Positions 33,990 through 49,400 of a DNA stretch of 64,000 nt are shown piece by piece. The number at the start of each line of letters is the position of its first letter. Position 1 is the first letter of the stretch. The position numbers were made by a program, and so were the translations under genes. The notes beneath the pieces are model-generated. The model worked only from the letters and a program-made list of their open reading frames with translations. It searched no databases and was not told the DNA's origin. The DNA comes from Trichostrongylus colubriformis. Taxonomy: Eukaryota; Nematoda; Chromadorea; Rhabditida; Trichostrongylidae. The stretch covers positions 44,934,591 to 44,998,590 of the forward strand of contig OZ022258.1 of assembly GCA_963978905.1 (NCBI GenBank), read 5' to 3'.

Positions 33990-34370
33990 CGAAAAAAAAT
34001 TTCCTCGACTGGCTTCCCTCAAAATCACTTCTTTCATGGCATAGTACAGAAAGTCGTTTGAAAGCGGCAACCTTGCAGACCCCGAACCTCAATACCGCAC
34101 CCATATGGTTGAGTTTGAAGGAGGTCATGACCATTTTAAGTGAAACACTTCAAAATTTTCGAAATTTTCCTCGACTATTCCTCGACTGCCTTCCTCCGGA
34201 GTAACTTCTTTCATTCCAAGGATATGGTACCGTTCAGGTAGTCGTTTGAGAGCGGCAAATTTGCAGACCCAGGACGACAAGACCGCACCCATAGGGTTGA
34301 GTTCGAAGGAATCTATGACCATTTGAAAGAAACACTTCGAATTTTTTTCAAAATTTTCCTCGACTGGATA
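33990..34370. repeat. Two tandem copies of a 175-185-bp unit
   Basis: Units at about 33990-34185 and 34186-34370 share ACTTCTTTCAT, GTCGTTTGAAAGCGGCAA, TTGCAGACCC, ATGACCATTT, and TTTTCCTCGACT phrases. The left edge is partly repeated again near 33700. Minus-strand frames (33667-34134 and 34125-34322) simply reflect the repeat. Confidence 0.7.
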
Positions 34371-35466
34371 CCCATATCGAGAAGTACGCGACCATTAGGG
34401 AAACCAAACAGCAGATAGATCGGTCTAAGAAAACTATCAAGAAAGTAACCTGCAGCACTCTGAAAGGTGGAGTCTAAGAAAAGTTTCAAGAATTCAAAAA
34501 ATGACCAATTTTGTATGGGGAAGATGCCGCGCTCATTCTGATCGCTGAGTCGCTACCGCAGTAGCGACGCGGCGATCAGATGGGGGGGGGGGGGGGAGGG
34601 GGGCAGTGGAGTGCTCTACATAGCTGCTACTTAGTTTCTAACTCTTCCATTCTTGTTTTTTTCATCCTGTATCCGTGCCGCATGAACTGCATGGACGCTT
34701 TTGTTTCGGAATAGAAGTACTGATTTTTGATAGGTCCTATTTCTCTCAGGCGTTTTTTTTTACCATAGCCTTTAATCCCCTTGCTGAATCGCACTGGCTG
34801 GGTAGAAACCACAGAAGTAGCGGAATCTGATGAAGGGGGTAGGGAGTCGCATGGTCCCCCCCCCCTCCTTTGAAGGGGGAGAGGAGGGGGAGGGGTCGTA
34901 TTTCTTGAACATTTTCCTCGATTCCACGCTTGAGCCTCTGGTGCGGTGAGCTCCTACGTCCTCTGACAGGAGCGTCTGCACTGGACCTCGACGGTCTAGA
35001 CTGAGATGGTATCTACGCACCGTCCCCTTTTGTCTACATATAAACCGCTATAGCGATGTATTATGATCGGTTACAGTTCAAAAGGTACGTCGTAATTAAG
35101 GCATACTGTACGTTTCTGTGCATCCCTAGGTAACCCTCAAAAGAGCTGAACCGAGAGAGAACAATTTCGGCTTTCGGTACTCACTTGGGCTACCGCACGC
35201 ACGAGGACTTGCCAAGACGTCGAGTGTGAACATGTTGGATCTTTTCTTTCAACGTATTTTTTCATGCTTCTTTGCTTCTCCTCTCTTTCACTGCTTCACT
35301 TGTTTGTCGTTCAACATCATCATGGACTAAATCAGTTCCACCGTCGGCAGGCATATCGATCACTGAGACATGCAGCTCGAGGTGAATTGCACTGAGTCGC
35401 ACAATAGTCGCGTTTTCCCTCAAGGCGCGTTTTCCAACGCAAGCTTCGCTACACAATATCTCTTTT

Positions 35467-36140
35467 AGACCCAAATGTTCGTTCGCAGAGGATAGTGTTG
35501 CCAGATACGCTTTTTTTCCTAGTCTTCCTCCCGATGCCTTTCGGTCAATTAAGGTTGAAGCTTTTCAAGTAGAACGGTGGAGGGCAGTGACATATAATGG
35601 TTACAGTAAGAAATAAAGGCATGTGATTATTACAGTGAACGTAAAGTATAATGTTTGTAAATACTTATACAAAATATGTACATACGAAGCAGTCAGCCAT
35701 AGTAGTAGCTATCAGTATGGTAATAACAGCAGAAAACTCATTTCCTTCGAAAGGACGAATGCAGTGCTGCTCAAGCAGCAGCACACAACATCTATGTGAC
35801 TCTAACAATTAGTAACGAATTTAATAAGACAAGCTGTGAAGGTTGGCGAGCTCGGTCTACAACGGCATGCAGTGGTAGTGATAAGCACTGCCGATCGATC
35901 CTCTGGAAGTAGCACTGAACTGCCGTTTTTGTTGGGCTCAAGACAACTTTGCTTGATGAGTCGACTTTACATATTACGTACTCTTCAAACTGATTTGGTG
36001 TAAGGGTCATACTTCGTTAAGATTATTCAAGAGATATGGATGAGATTCTGCTAGCCCATGACTCGGCATCATCCTTTTTATGTTGACGATATGAGCGACG
36101 CGACGATTGGTCGGAGGTGCAGCGCTGGATCCTTCATAAT
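35467..36140 (+). repeat. Repeat block R, copy B1
   Basis: Counterpart of A1 without the piggyBac-type and mariner insertions. It ends at the GGTCGGAGGTGCAGCGCTGG stretch. Between 36141 and 39364 I see only duplicated non-coding DNA, including a G-run at about 36707-36720. Confidence 0.8.
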
Positions 36141-39100
36141 TACCAGAATTATATTGGCAGGATAAATTGAAAACTTGATAGGTTCTTTTGGGTTTTAGTG
36201 CAACTGCATGCGACATACTCGTACAGTCTTTTGTTTTCAGCCAAAGGTTGCTTTCGGAATCAAATATATTTTCATGTGGGCAGATTAACCTATCTATAGC
36301 CCTGAAAAATGGGCTAAGTGTCATAATCAATCCTTAGACCTTTGCTTTTTGGTTTTTTTTTTCAGAAATAATTTTTAGAACAACTAGCCGAAGGTGAGAG
36401 AAGCGGCTGTTCGGGTATTTTTTTTTCCATTTTCAGCCCTCTCGTTTAGATGGAATCGCCATCCTCTAGTGATTCTCTCCCGTATGCTCTTTCTCTCTTA
36501 AAGACACCAGGAGGGGGTAATTTTGGCTTACGGTAGAACAGACGTAGTGTGGACGAGCTTGAGTGGCCGCCATTGCACAAACTCGCCCGCCTTGGCATGG
36601 TGCCAAAAGAAGATGGTTCTAATATAGATTTGTTTTTTCCTTTTAGTTTTTACTTTGTTCTTTCTTATATTGTTTCTAGATGTACTTACGGGTTAAATAA
36701 AGTCGGGGGGGGGGGGGGGGAGACGCAAAATTTTCACCCACGTCAAAGCTTCTTTCCCTTCCTAGGGTTAGGCTAGAGCAGATGAGACCTATGCTTTGAC
36801 AGATGCTTTTTAATGTGAGGAGGGGCAATTTTAGCCTAAGCCTAGTAAGGGAAAAGAGCTTCGACGTCGACGCAAAGTTGCGCCTGCCCCCCGACTTTAC
36901 TTGACCCTTCTGAGATTTTCAGGTATAGAAATGCACAATTAAGAAGATCCTTAAGTAAACAAGTAAAATATGTCACTAGGAAACAGTAAAGAGGAAATAA
37001 TTCGAAAAATAAGGTTATATCAGGCCAAAGAGAAGTTTCAAAACGAACGAAGCGTGGCTCGGCCACGGAAGCTTGCAGTACGGACGGAAGCGCGCCCTGG
37101 GAGCAAACAGCGCCCTGTGGCGCGTTTTTCAACGCCGGTTTCGTTACACATTGTATCTACCGAACCCATATGTTTGTTTTCAGACGCCATTGTTTTCGTA
37201 AACGTTATTCCGCCCTTGCCCCCCTCCCGGTGCCTTTAATAGAACAAACTTCAACACTCTTCGTCCTATCCCATGTTTCGAGCCTATTCACTAAAGGAAC
37301 TAACTAGAACAGCTTCCATAGCTCGCACAATTTGCTTCGCAAGCCGAGCGCTAGCTCGAAATTTCTGTCCTAATAGCACGCATCCCAAAAGCTGGATTTT
37401 AGAGTGGATAAGTCAGAAGTCTCGAAAAGAACTGGTTCCGGGAAGTGTCGGCATGCGCATAAATTACGTATTATTTTATCGTTTTAACTCCTTTGATAGT
37501 TTATATAAATGCGTCGACATTCGGTAATAAACCCCATGAATGTCACGTTGCCCATATCAAAATCGACTCCCTATCCCTTACGATTTCATCGTACTAAAGG
37601 CTTCATAAATTTTCATAGGGTGCAATTAGATGCTCATAGAGCTAACATGGTGGTGAAGTATGCGTTTGAGAAAACTAAAATACGTGGCACATTCTCGGCA
37701 TTATTTATATATGGTTGCAGAAGGTGCGGGAAGAGCAGTCGTGGTTCCAAAATCAAACTCTGCTCGAGCAAGAATGTCACACTATTTTTTCGTGGTCGGC
37801 TCAATGACGGAAAGATGTTACTTGTGAAATATAAATTCTGGTGCAAACCGCGTGTTGCCCCTCAAGTGACTATGCGCGTCCAGCTCGTTTTCAGATCCTT
37901 TTGTGATTTTTGGAGAAAGTGGAATGAAATGACATCCTGCACGACAAGCCCACCCATGGTTGCTGTCGTTATCCACTAGCTAAGTGAGCATTTTACAAGA
38001 TTTTATGAGTGCTTTTCAGCGTTCTAGCCTAGTTCATGACGTTATGAATGAAAAGAGATGCCTGCAAAAATTTGTGGCCATCAGAATAACGCCTTCCATG
38101 ATGACTACTGCTAATGCCATATGAGATTCTCGAAGGTAGTTGAAATTTATGTCAAAAATGTATATTTTCTCAAAATGCCAATGGCACTGCTAAGCATCAA
38201 GCAGGCTCACACTGGCTGTTCTCCCCCGCTGATCCTACCGCTGTTGAAAACTCTGCCCCTTTACCGAATAAAGTCGTAGAAATTCTATGAATTAGCATAT
38301 TACCAGTTTCTAGCTGTACTTATTTTATAAATGCTGTTTTCTCCCGCCGTCCACGATGTAGTTTGTCTTAGAACGGCCGCTTAAAGGCACACCACGCGAT
38401 AATCAAAGTGGCCGCTTACCTTTTCAGGGCAGGTAGACCCTTGTATGGTTGTGAAGACCGCACCCTTTTCGCGACGCCACGGCTCACCCTCGCTGCGCAC
38501 GGCCTGATGGACCTGAGCCGAGTTGAGCCCACCGAGCCGAATCACACCTGGCCTTAGACGATCAAATTTCTAAGGTGACCCTTATGTGGAGAAGAAAACT
38601 TGCGATAAGGCAAGATAAGGCAGCGATTTTAATATTGAAGGTAGCTTAAAGGCACCAGTAGGGGTAAGGGAAAACTGAGATCTGGGAGTACATGTTTTGT
38701 GAAAACGAAGGGAGTAAGGGAGTACATGTCTTCTGAAAACGAACCTTCTACTTCAGAGGAGGTCATATGTGGCGAAAATCGCATTGAAAAAAAGCGGCGG
38801 GGTCTAATAACGATCCCGCAGCTCGGCATGCCGTTATGCGGCTACGCGGTCGGGGGAGTCGCTGTGGAGGGGCGGAACAATGATCGCAGCCGGCTGTACA
38901 GACTCTGGCCTGTCTTCAGTCCACTCCGGCTAGTGACGCAGAGGACGAGAGCGAAGGGGGATTTCCGGGTTCCTAAACCTGGGGTTTTTCGCGGTTTTAT
39001 GTCGTTCTTTCTCTACTACTACATTGCTGAGTACATCTACTATCATATTCCACAGTTTGCCAAATTTACCCCTTCTGGGTCTTTAACCAGTGAAGAATAG

Positions 39101-39364
39101 GTGATATCATGGCATTTTGCGCGATATCATCGAGCAAAAACTCATTTCTAGTCTCCAATACTCCTACGAGACTGAGGGTAAGGAGCTTTATTTTTGGTGG
39201 TTGTGAGGGGTTTTGATTCATTTTTCTTCATGGGTGGGTGTACCAGGGCCTCTACTTCGTGTAACACGCGCGATAGCTCGCACTATTTTTCGCGAGGTGT
39301 GCCTATAAACAGCATCGTGCTGCTTAGCAAAAACACTCTACAGCACGGAGATCTACACGAAATC

Positions 39365-39431
39365 GGCTTTTATCTAATGCATCATGAATTATTGAGTGAT
39401 CCAATGATTCATGATGCAACAGATAAAAGCC
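39365..39431 (+). other. 67-nt hairpin, pre-miRNA-like shape (copy B)
   Basis: Same fold as 5765-5831. One base in the 3' arm differs (ATAATT becomes ATGATT). On the plus strand this turns an A-U pair into a G-U wobble and keeps the stem. Confidence 0.45.
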
Positions 39432-40434
39432 TGGAACGAATTTCAACTCCAACTTTTTCTGCAGTGCAAGGATGCCTCACAATGGCGTGGTCTCTGTTGA
39501 CGAAGTTTTCAATCGAGAATTATCGAAGACGATCATCCAAAAGATAATCACAAACGGCTGAAAGCGGTAGACAATGTGGAACACTTATAAAGCTCATTCC
39601 CATTTGTGAGCATGATCTTTTCCGAATATTGCATCTTTTACGCTGTCTCGCACTGGTAATGGGCTATATCGTAGGGACGTGAGGGCCTTCAGAAAACACC
39701 ACTAATTTTCTCTACTGATCCGTTTTAGCATTTTGATGCTGCTCTAAACTCTCTCAAGACCCAACTTCCGAAGCTTCTGCGTATAACAACATGGTTAGGG
39801 GGAGAGTAATTTCCTGGCAGAGATGTGGTAGTTCGAATGCTTCGTTTTGTCTGATACTTCAAAGCTTTGTACTTTCAGATAGGATCCAAATATGGACTTT
39901 CGGCTGTGAGACCTTGCCAAGATGATAAGAAATCTTTTTTCTGAGTGCCCTACCAAACTTTTGGGTGGTACTGGCTGAATCACACATACCCAGATAACTG
40001 AGAAGAACACGCGTGTTGGCGCAGTGAACGAGCCGGATACGCCTTGAGAGCGAACCCGACCAAATTTTGCCCATAGCACCAGCATTCCAATGGTCCCAGG
40101 GGAGCTTCCTCGCAGCATGCGGGAAAGCGTCTCCCATCCCCCTCAGGTGGTGAACGCGATAGAGGGACAAAGTGACGTCGCGCACAGTTGGTAATTGTTA
40201 ATGCACCGCATACGCGATGTGCAATGGAATGACGCGGTGACAGTAACCCTGGAGTGTCCCACACTGCCGGAATAAGTCTCCACTGGCACGAAAATACCCT
40301 GGGTTACGGAAATACCTCTTACTCAATCGCTCGAGGAAGCTGAACACCTTCCAGACTTTGAGCGTCTGTAGAATTCAGATTTTTACAATCACTTTCACCC
40401 ATAATTGCGAGCACTTTAAGATTTCCGGGAGCTC

Positions 40435-43400
40435 ATGCAGTCTCTTCTAATCTTGAATGTACTCTTCGACATCGCCTCCACGCTAAAAATTCTCATCTAT
40501 TCTGCCCCACTGGGATTCTCGCATATGCGGTTCATGGGCACAATCGCCGACATTCTCCATGGTGCCGGTCATGACGTGGTGAGTAGGTTCAGTTTCTCGC
40601 CTTACAGTGATTCTCATAATGTGGTCGTTCCCGATTACAAGTTTTCGGCCAGGTATACAACCGAGAATGTTTAAAGAATGCTGGCTGATTCCTTATCATA
40701 TCCTATATATAAACTAGGAGGTCGGGGTGTCTGTTATGCTGTCTGTCTGTCTACCCGAAACTCAGTACTGCCTGAAAAACAGGCGGGGGAAGTCTAGTCA
40801 AGTTAGTGTTGAGCTGGTCTTGATATGAGATGAACAGGTAGCATATGGACCATGTCAGACTCCACCCACTATAGGCGAAGCGTTTGTTAGAATGTTTGCT
40901 GTTTTGATGCAGAACTCTATGATTCGTTCAAAAAAAGATCAGCAGTCGGGATAAGCTGGGCCAAAATGGGGTAAGTTTGTATTTAGCAGATGAAGAATAC
41001 CCACCTTCTGTGGGCATTTATCCTTCATCTGCGCCAAGTAGGTGATGCCTACAACAAGCGCCTAAAACTTGCCTTAGGAGCAGCCCATAGACTGTGAAAA
41101 AATCGATGGAGATCAGCTATGTCCAGGCCGTGTTGCACATAATTGAGGTCAGTGGAGGCCCGCCACAGCGGGCGAAACGTGCAATCAACAATATCATGCT
41201 CGCTCATAAAAAATATACAGGGTCCCAAAATTATGGGCGCCTGAACACGTAATTTTTCGGATTCCTCTATACAATTGTATCAATCCTTTTTCTTTCATTT
41301 GCTGCTCAGTGGGTGCACAAAATCTTCTTCTATCAAGGTGCATGCTTGTCGGGGTGAAGCTCATGGTATTTTCGAGATTTCAGAAGTTTTTCAAATACAC
41401 TTGGTGGTCATTCGCTTCAACGGTGACACGCACCTCGCCGTACTTTTGTTCGAGCGAAAAAATTTCCACGTCCTGAACCGATAAGGGCAACCCACCGTGG
41501 CCAACAACGTCTGTTAGGGTATACCATGCCGATAGGGTGTTTGGATTCTAGCAATCGGGTCCCAGTAATGATTGAGGGTCCAATGATGACACGCTGTTGG
41601 TTTCCATCAATTTCGGCGTAAAGCTTGCGGGAATGTGAACATGAGGAACTGGCTGTTGGACATAAAAGCATTGCCCTCACTAGTCTTTCGCAAAAATACT
41701 TGGTGAGTTTAGCGGCAAAGCGCTTTAGTTTATAGAACCAAATTGATACAAAAGCGCTGCCGACTTGACTTTTCCGAATTCATCACTTTTCGAAACGTCC
41801 GTCAAATTTCCCAAAACATGATTCCATTGATCTACTGCCAGGGTTCTTAACTAGAGGCAAGGTCTGACGAGTCAGCCATCCTAGTATGGAGTCACATAAG
41901 GTAGCCCTGAGAAAGATATGGGAAAGAATGTGTGGAAAAAGCAGCGTGTCAAGGTCGGTTGAGTGACAGAGAGACTTTGAGCTTGTATCTTTTCGGGGCA
42001 GAGAAACTTATGATATTACTGCTGTGTCTTGTAGCATAAGGTGTGGGTAAAGTTGTAAATGGGTTGATTTTCCATCCACTCTATTGACGCCAACAAAATA
42101 TTGCAATACATTGGCGCCCATAATTTTGGGACACCCTGTTATTACGCTTCAGAGTGGTCCAGAGTGCCGGAGAAAGCCGAAGTAATCTGAAGCTGCTAGA
42201 GTGACAAAAATAATGTCAACTGATCACAGTAGGCAGAACGTCATCAGGAATTGATTGAAAGTATCGGTTTCTGTGCAAAAGGCTGGAAATAGCTTAAAGA
42301 CCATACCACTGAGTGCGTGCCCTCATAGAAGTTCATATTCTGCGCCATCATGCACCACCGATCGATACTGATTGAAAATAGCCATAGAGCACATCGCATG
42401 TAGATCGATATCTATTGCTGCAATGGGTCTTTGTAATGAAAGCTGTAAATGGGTCACCCAACAGCACAAATGTGAAATCTATAGATTTTCGTCAAATCAC
42501 ATTGTTGTGCCATCTCTATTCACATCATTTTGCCCACAGCTCGCTTCGCAATGGTACCGCGATGTAGATGCAAGCTCACCTGGTTACGGATGAACGTCCC
42601 GCCAATTCGCAAAATGGAAACGAAATTTCAAATGGCCTTACCATCGATACCATTGAAAGTACCAAGTTAGTCTGCTTCAGACCCCCAGTGAATGAAATCG
42701 GTGACCGTTGAAGCAGAGGTTTCAGAAGATGACCACAAATCTACTTCATAGCGTTGAGACCACATATTATCATTGTGGCAATGCCCTGTTTGAGGACTAT
42801 AACCACATGTTCATCGAATGATTTACGCTTTATTCCGCCAGAAGACGTAATTATGACGATCCGGTCAACTTTAGAAAAACTGTCTCGTGTAAGGCCTTGT
42901 TGAGGTCATTTAATTACTTTTGCATGATTCGGTGCAATGTCATTATAGACACCCCTGTGCTCTACACTTCCACCACAGAAGTCGCTACGGATTCTTGAAG
43001 CGGATTTCTGTCATGCCTTTCTAGCTCCTTCATGCAAATCTTGCCAGTGATACTTGAGGATAGTGATAAGGACCATGCAAAATGAGTTTCTTTTCTAATC
43101 GGAAAACAGTTCTCAAAAGCATCATTAGGGGGAAGTCGGACGAAAAGTAAAAGAAGTAGTGCATATGAAAGTCGAGATGCCTAGTAACAGGAGAGTGAAG
43201 AAACAACGGATGGAAATGGCCAAATACCCGAGAAATAGGACCCCCTTTCCACTGTTGATTCTCGACGCGGACGACCTGTCCGTCAAGGGGGGGGGGGGGT
43301 GGTCTGATCTAGGTTTCCATTGGCATGTTGCCAAGTAAACACTAGAGAATGTTTGGATATACGACAGCATCTACTTTTTGGAGTGAGTTTCAAGCTAAAA

Positions 43401-46400
43401 CTGCGAAAGCGCGCTGCGAAACCTTCGATCCTGCCGCATCTTCGTGACCGCTCCCACCCCAGACAATCGGGAATTACGTCATCGGGAGGCGGGACCGCTG
43501 TGTCTAAGAGGCGGAACCGCTGCATGGTTACGGCGTTTTGCAGGGTTTCTACAGCTTGGAGGGGGGCTTTTTCACCGGGATTTCGCCACAGATAGCCTTC
43601 TTAGGCCCAGGACTACCATGTGAGTGACTTCTTGTACGGATATCTCCATTATCGCCTTACCCCTAATGCTGTCTTTAAATGAAACTGCCATAGTGCCGGG
43701 TGGATCATGTCAAGGTTAACCTTCATTTAATTCATGCATAATTTCATCTTCACTTACGGCTCTTATGAAAAAAGATGTTTCTAGCCACTGACCTAATAGG
43801 CCTTTTCCTCCGTAACATAACGGGTTCAATGTGATTCAAAAACATATGGGCAGCATTGCAGAAATAGTATTCACGTTCACAAATACGCAAAGGCTTCACC
43901 CTTTTTGCCTTTTGCTAATCCCGTTGTCAAACTCGCTGGAATTGTTTATTGTCGCAAGGAAATTAAGGATTGTCAAAGTCGCAAAAGGATAAGTTTAATG
44001 CCAAGTAAAGAATGCAATTTTATAGACAGTGCTCCATCCCGTTATTTATGCAGATCTCGCGCGTGAGGTGTCGAAAAAGTCAAAACAGGTAGGATGCTAT
44101 CGCTATTCTGAATAAACGGTTCACTTTCGTAGATGATCTATGGGATAACAGCTCCCGATACATTGTCGAAATTTCAGCTACTCCTTGATATGCCCGAATC
44201 CTTGAGAAAAAAATTCGACAATGTGGACAGAGAATTGGGGCTTTGGAATCTGGCGAGCAAATCGTTCATGAATCGACTGAAGATGGTCGTCTTGCTTTCG
44301 AAGTTGCAGCAGGAGTCCTGTGAATGTAAGTGCCTTTGGCCCGGTTAAATAAGAAGTACGCTGGTAGGAGGAGGGAGCCTTTTCGTAAGAGCTACACTAT
44401 GAACAAAACGTAACGAATTGAGACCTCGTCAGCGACAATAAAACGATGAGCGTTCTGCGAGGTAAACGTTTCGATGTCGGTATTTCAGAGGTCTTCACAC
44501 CGTGTGGATTCGGACTCTTCGAGGTTTGCTCCAATACTACTAGAAAGTGGAACAATCACAGATCAAAAAATGTATTTCAGATAATAAGTATCCCTCACAT
44601 GATTGGTGCCTCTGCTGTTGGAGTCGTAGACAGCATGAACGAATTTGTCGAAGTGCCCACTATGCCAAGTTTCATGCCTTGTGAGTACATCCGGACTTTT
44701 TCAGTATTAGACAATTTATAATATGTATATCTGAATATTGTTTTGCCCCGAAGCCGCATGCCAATCTAAATGTGTGAAAAACAATGTGAGGCTCCAAAAT
44801 TTATTTTTAGAGACTCAAACAGTTCCGCAATGTATATTGCGAAAGAAATTTGAGCCTGTTCGGCGCCCAGCACCTTTCTCAAGCCACAACAAAACAATTT
44901 ATTTTGATTCATATATTGACACTTAACGGAAGGGGTCAGCATATCCGACTGACTTTCTACTACCGCGTACCCTATCCAACCGGATTGCTGGAAGTGGAGC
45001 AGAAATGGTTGACCCAGTCTGATGTAACCCTTGAAAAACGTGGACGAAATGCTGTGACGATATGTGATGTGATTAAATGAAAAGAGCCACGTAGCTCGTC
45101 TTTGCTATTTATTACTGAGGATAGTCTTTTTATTTCTGGTGCTTCTAGTATTTTTCTTACCACTATGTTCAATGGAGCGGTGCGCATTTTTACAGACCCA
45201 CGAAAGACTGCTAACTTTACTGTACATAGAAGTGCTGCATCGCTCCATTGAAAACACAGTGCAAAAGAAAAATACTGAGGCACTAGAAACAGAAATAAAT
45301 AGCAAAAACGAACTACGTTATTTTTTTCAGTTAATCACATGACTGCAGTGACTTGCATGTGGAATGGCGCTAGGCGCCAATAGCCCACCAATAGGCTCAA
45401 ATTTCTTTCGCACTACTTTGTGTAACCTTTTGAGCCTTTTGAAAATAAATTTTGGAGCCTCACATTGTTTTTTACGCTTTTGAATCTATGTATAGTTGAT
45501 AACTTTGCCTTGTAGTGTAGCTTTTTCGAACTTTTCAACGCATATAACGTTTCACATTTCGTTTCGTTTCTAATTTTTTTAATGCCTACCTAAATGCATG
45601 TCAAACTTATCAATTCCTGCGTTTTACTAATGTTTCCGAGAAAAAGCTCATTTACACATTGTACTCTCCCCTAGTTTACTGTTGAGCACAAATGATGGTA
45701 ACTTTTTGATCGTAACCTGCGTATAAGAGCGAGACCAAAATCAAACAAATTCCTTGCTTTTTCCTTCAATTTTTACAGTTATGATATTAATATCCCTACT
45801 CTGTATATATGGCCTCGTCTGTCAGTCTCTCCGTCCGTCCGCCCTTTTCTCTGCCTCTTACGAAATTAGGCATTACATGAAAAACGACCTGTGAAGATGG
45901 GAATAGTTTTGGATGGATAGGGCATCGAACAAGAAGTGAAGACCACACTTGGACCAAGCTGTGCTCCGCCCACCGTGGGTGGAGCGTGCACTGGGACTTC
46001 CCGTTTTCCGTTTTCAGACCGAGAATTGTTAATTGGGTTTAAGTATGGCCCAGACATGGGAAAGGATGGATTATGGTCAGCGATGAGTTTGTGAAAGACG
46101 TAAGAGGCCCTGACCCAGTGGGCGGAGAGCACCCTGAATGGGCGGTGCGCACAACAAAATTTCATAACTCGGTTCCAGCGCAACCTAGAGGCTAGAAAAT
46201 AATCGGTAGCAATGACAAATGTCCAAGCTATCTTGAACACGCACATAAAATTAGCGGAAACTCTCCTACAGTGAGCGGAGTGTGTGCTTAATTGTGAAGG
46301 TTACAGTGGAAATTGCAATTTATTTCGATAGACAGGTAGAAAAAAAGGAGGTGGTTTGTAGTAGATGGGGGCATGAAAATAAGGGAATTTTTAACGGTGG

Positions 46401-49400
46401 GCGGGCCTTAGCGTTGGTGAGCGGAGTTTGGGCATTACATGAAAAAGAACCAGTGGAGATGGGGACAAGTTTGGTATGGGTAGGCAGAGCATGAGACAAG
46501 AAGCACAAGCCAAGTTAACTCCGCCCACCGTAGGCGTAGTAGGCACTGGAATGTTCCATCTTCGGAGCTAAAATTATTAGTCTGGTTCCGAAATGGTCCG
46601 AAGGTGGGAAAAAGATGGGTTGTGGTCGGCCGTGAGCTGTCAAGAGGCGTAGAGGAGGTCGGAACTAATGGACGGAGCGCATCTGGAGTGGGCGAGACTT
46701 ACAACAAAACTTCATAACTAGATCCGATAGAAATAGAAAATAGGAAAAATATTGTAAGATGTGACTGATGTTTAGGCTATCTTGAACATAATTTAAAAAG
46801 TAGGGACCCTCTCACAACGGACGGAGCGTGCAAACATCGAATGGTGCTCGCGGCAGGTGCAATTGGTGGTGCAACTCGGTTCTAAAACCCGGTCGGTGGG
46901 TGGAAATGTAGGGTGGTCATCAAATGGGGCTAATTAAAAGATGAAATGCCACGGAATGAGGAGCTTTTGCGGTGGTGAGCGGAGCGTGAGCCGGGAACTT
47001 ATATGTGATTCCAAAAAGTCTGGAGACGGGGAAAAAGAAGAATAAAAGTGAAGGGCAACTGTAGCTTACGGGGACGGTGCCCACGATGATGCGGGCTGGG
47101 CTAGAATTCAAAATGGGCGTAACGATGTGAGATAGTGTGGAGACTGGAAAAGTCTACCATATTATAGTAGTTATAATGCGAGAGGAGGGAAACCTCTCAT
47201 TGGACCACACCAATAGGTGAACAGAATTGCGCATAGAATATTTTCATAAATATCAACACCTATAATATTAACATCGATCGAAATTATCGTTTTTGTGTAG
47301 AGAGCCACACCTCCTTCATTGGATGAGTGCTGCCGCAAGGATGGTGCGAGCCATCTATCGCTATCGATCGAATTCAACCATTTTTGTGTAGGGGAGAAAT
47401 GAGTGATAGGACACTTTTGTGTTCGTCGTGGGCGACGGTTACGAAATTGTTGTCGATGTGATGAGGTAATGTGTGCTGAGTAAGATTATAAGAAAAACAG
47501 TCCCGATCGACCAAGCGATGCTCATGGTGTTACGTCACAACAGTGTGCGCCAGTCAACTGGGGTTAGGCTACTGCAGTCTGTTCAGAGTCCTTGGTGGCT
47601 AGCTAATATTGTCCGGTAGGAGATGAGAAGTCGATTCAAGGAATCTATTCGGACAGCTGAACCACACTGAATGGTTAGCTGATCTTTCATAATGGCATTT
47701 CGCTTGATACCATATCATTAATGATAACTCTTCTTTCGGCTCCATTCTTTGGTAACTGTGATTTTGCGATAAGATAAGATAAAGAAGAAATTCCAGTAGT
47801 CAATGAAACATTCATTTGGTCAAGGCGTACCGATAAGACCAGCTCCATCGAGGCCATGACAAAACTAAATATACCGGGATGTATCCATCATGAGGATACT
47901 GTTTTTCTTTTCAATTAACGTGCACATTAACTCACCTGCATCTAACTGCAAGGTGTAAGCAGCTGCCGTTTTTACCTGCGAGGTCAGCGCCATCGCCGCA
48001 TGTCATGAAAGCGGCTTTAGCTTTAACATTCAAGGTCTCCCAGGAGCCTTGACTGTTTTCAGCTTTCATGTCGTCGTACGATGAATCTATGACCTTTCCA
48101 CAACGTTTCATAAACTTTTTCCTCCACTTCGCTGTACGGTTGGCAACTCATAAGGGTGTATATGAATATGAGGTGAGTGACCAGAAGAACCTGACTCCTA
48201 CTTAAACTTTTTGTTCATCACCATTTCAGATGATTTTCAAGAAGCATGGCCTTATCTCAAACCTCCGTGGAAGGGTCTTCAACAAAACGAACTACCTTTT
48301 ATCAAACACGGACGAGTTTCTTGAATACTCTTGGCCAAGCTCCAGCAAACTTGTCCACATTGGTGGTATAGCCTTGCCGAAAGCAACTCCTTTGGAGGAA
48401 GTCAGTTTGAATCGATGGAAATGTTTCGAAAGTTTTTTCTTTGCAACCAAGGATCTTTCAGAAATTTCACCTCATGATGGATCGACCTGGCAGCGAAGGT
48501 GTCGTTCTCATAGCCTTTGGCAGTAATGTCTCCACCGTTCAGGTCGGTTTACCTTGCTCTCAGAATTCTCTGTCGTGAACAACAGCATGTGCCCTCGAAT
48601 TCGGAAGTATTTGATCCATTTTTATGAGGACTTATGAACGCAGAATCCGAGCATTCTGAGGGTTGAAATGAGTGCTTGTAAGAAGCATTGCAGATGCCCA
48701 ACAACATCCGAGCTGCAATTCTACAAGCGGTCTCCACGTTCCAAAACTATACTTTCATATGGAAAATCGATAAGGATGACAAAGTACCCAAAATGGTTAA
48801 CCTTTTCACACCCAGATGGATTCCGCAAGCCTCGCTTCTTCGTATGTCATTTCATTACATCCACAGCGGATGCACTCAATAAGAGTTCGAGATTTCAGGA
48901 CATCCAAATTTGCGGTGCTTCATATCCCACGCAGGATTAAATAGTGTACTAGAGCTGACAAGAAGCGGCAAACCAGCCATCCTCGTTCCACTACTCGGTG
49001 ATCAATACAGGTCTGATAACTTCAAATAAGACTGGATGACTGGAAACGGCTTGCGTTCTATTTTCCTAACAATCGAGAAGGCATGAGGAAGTATTAGAGA
49101 GAAGGCATGAGGATGTATTAGATATCTGCCGTCCCGAAAGACCTTGCTCGTTGCAATGGTTCAGTCTGTGGATTAGTGCTAGACAACGCCCACATTAAGG
49201 ACGTAAACTAAATCTGCACGTAATTATGCTCGGTATCTGTTCATGCGTAGGTAGAAGTGATGTAGAGGTAGATGGCTCCACTTTCATAGTGCAATGATCA
49301 AATCCTTAGTCAGTGCCCACCCACGTCCACCAAGTCTCCCATGCCTCCGGGGCTGTAGAGCTGGATTAGACTCATATGCAGATAAAAGAACTGACGCTAC

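Noticed and set aside
34579..34600. Long G-runs here and at 36707-36720 and 43289-43299
   Set aside because: Simple homopolymers, possibly with assembly length errors; no feature assigned.
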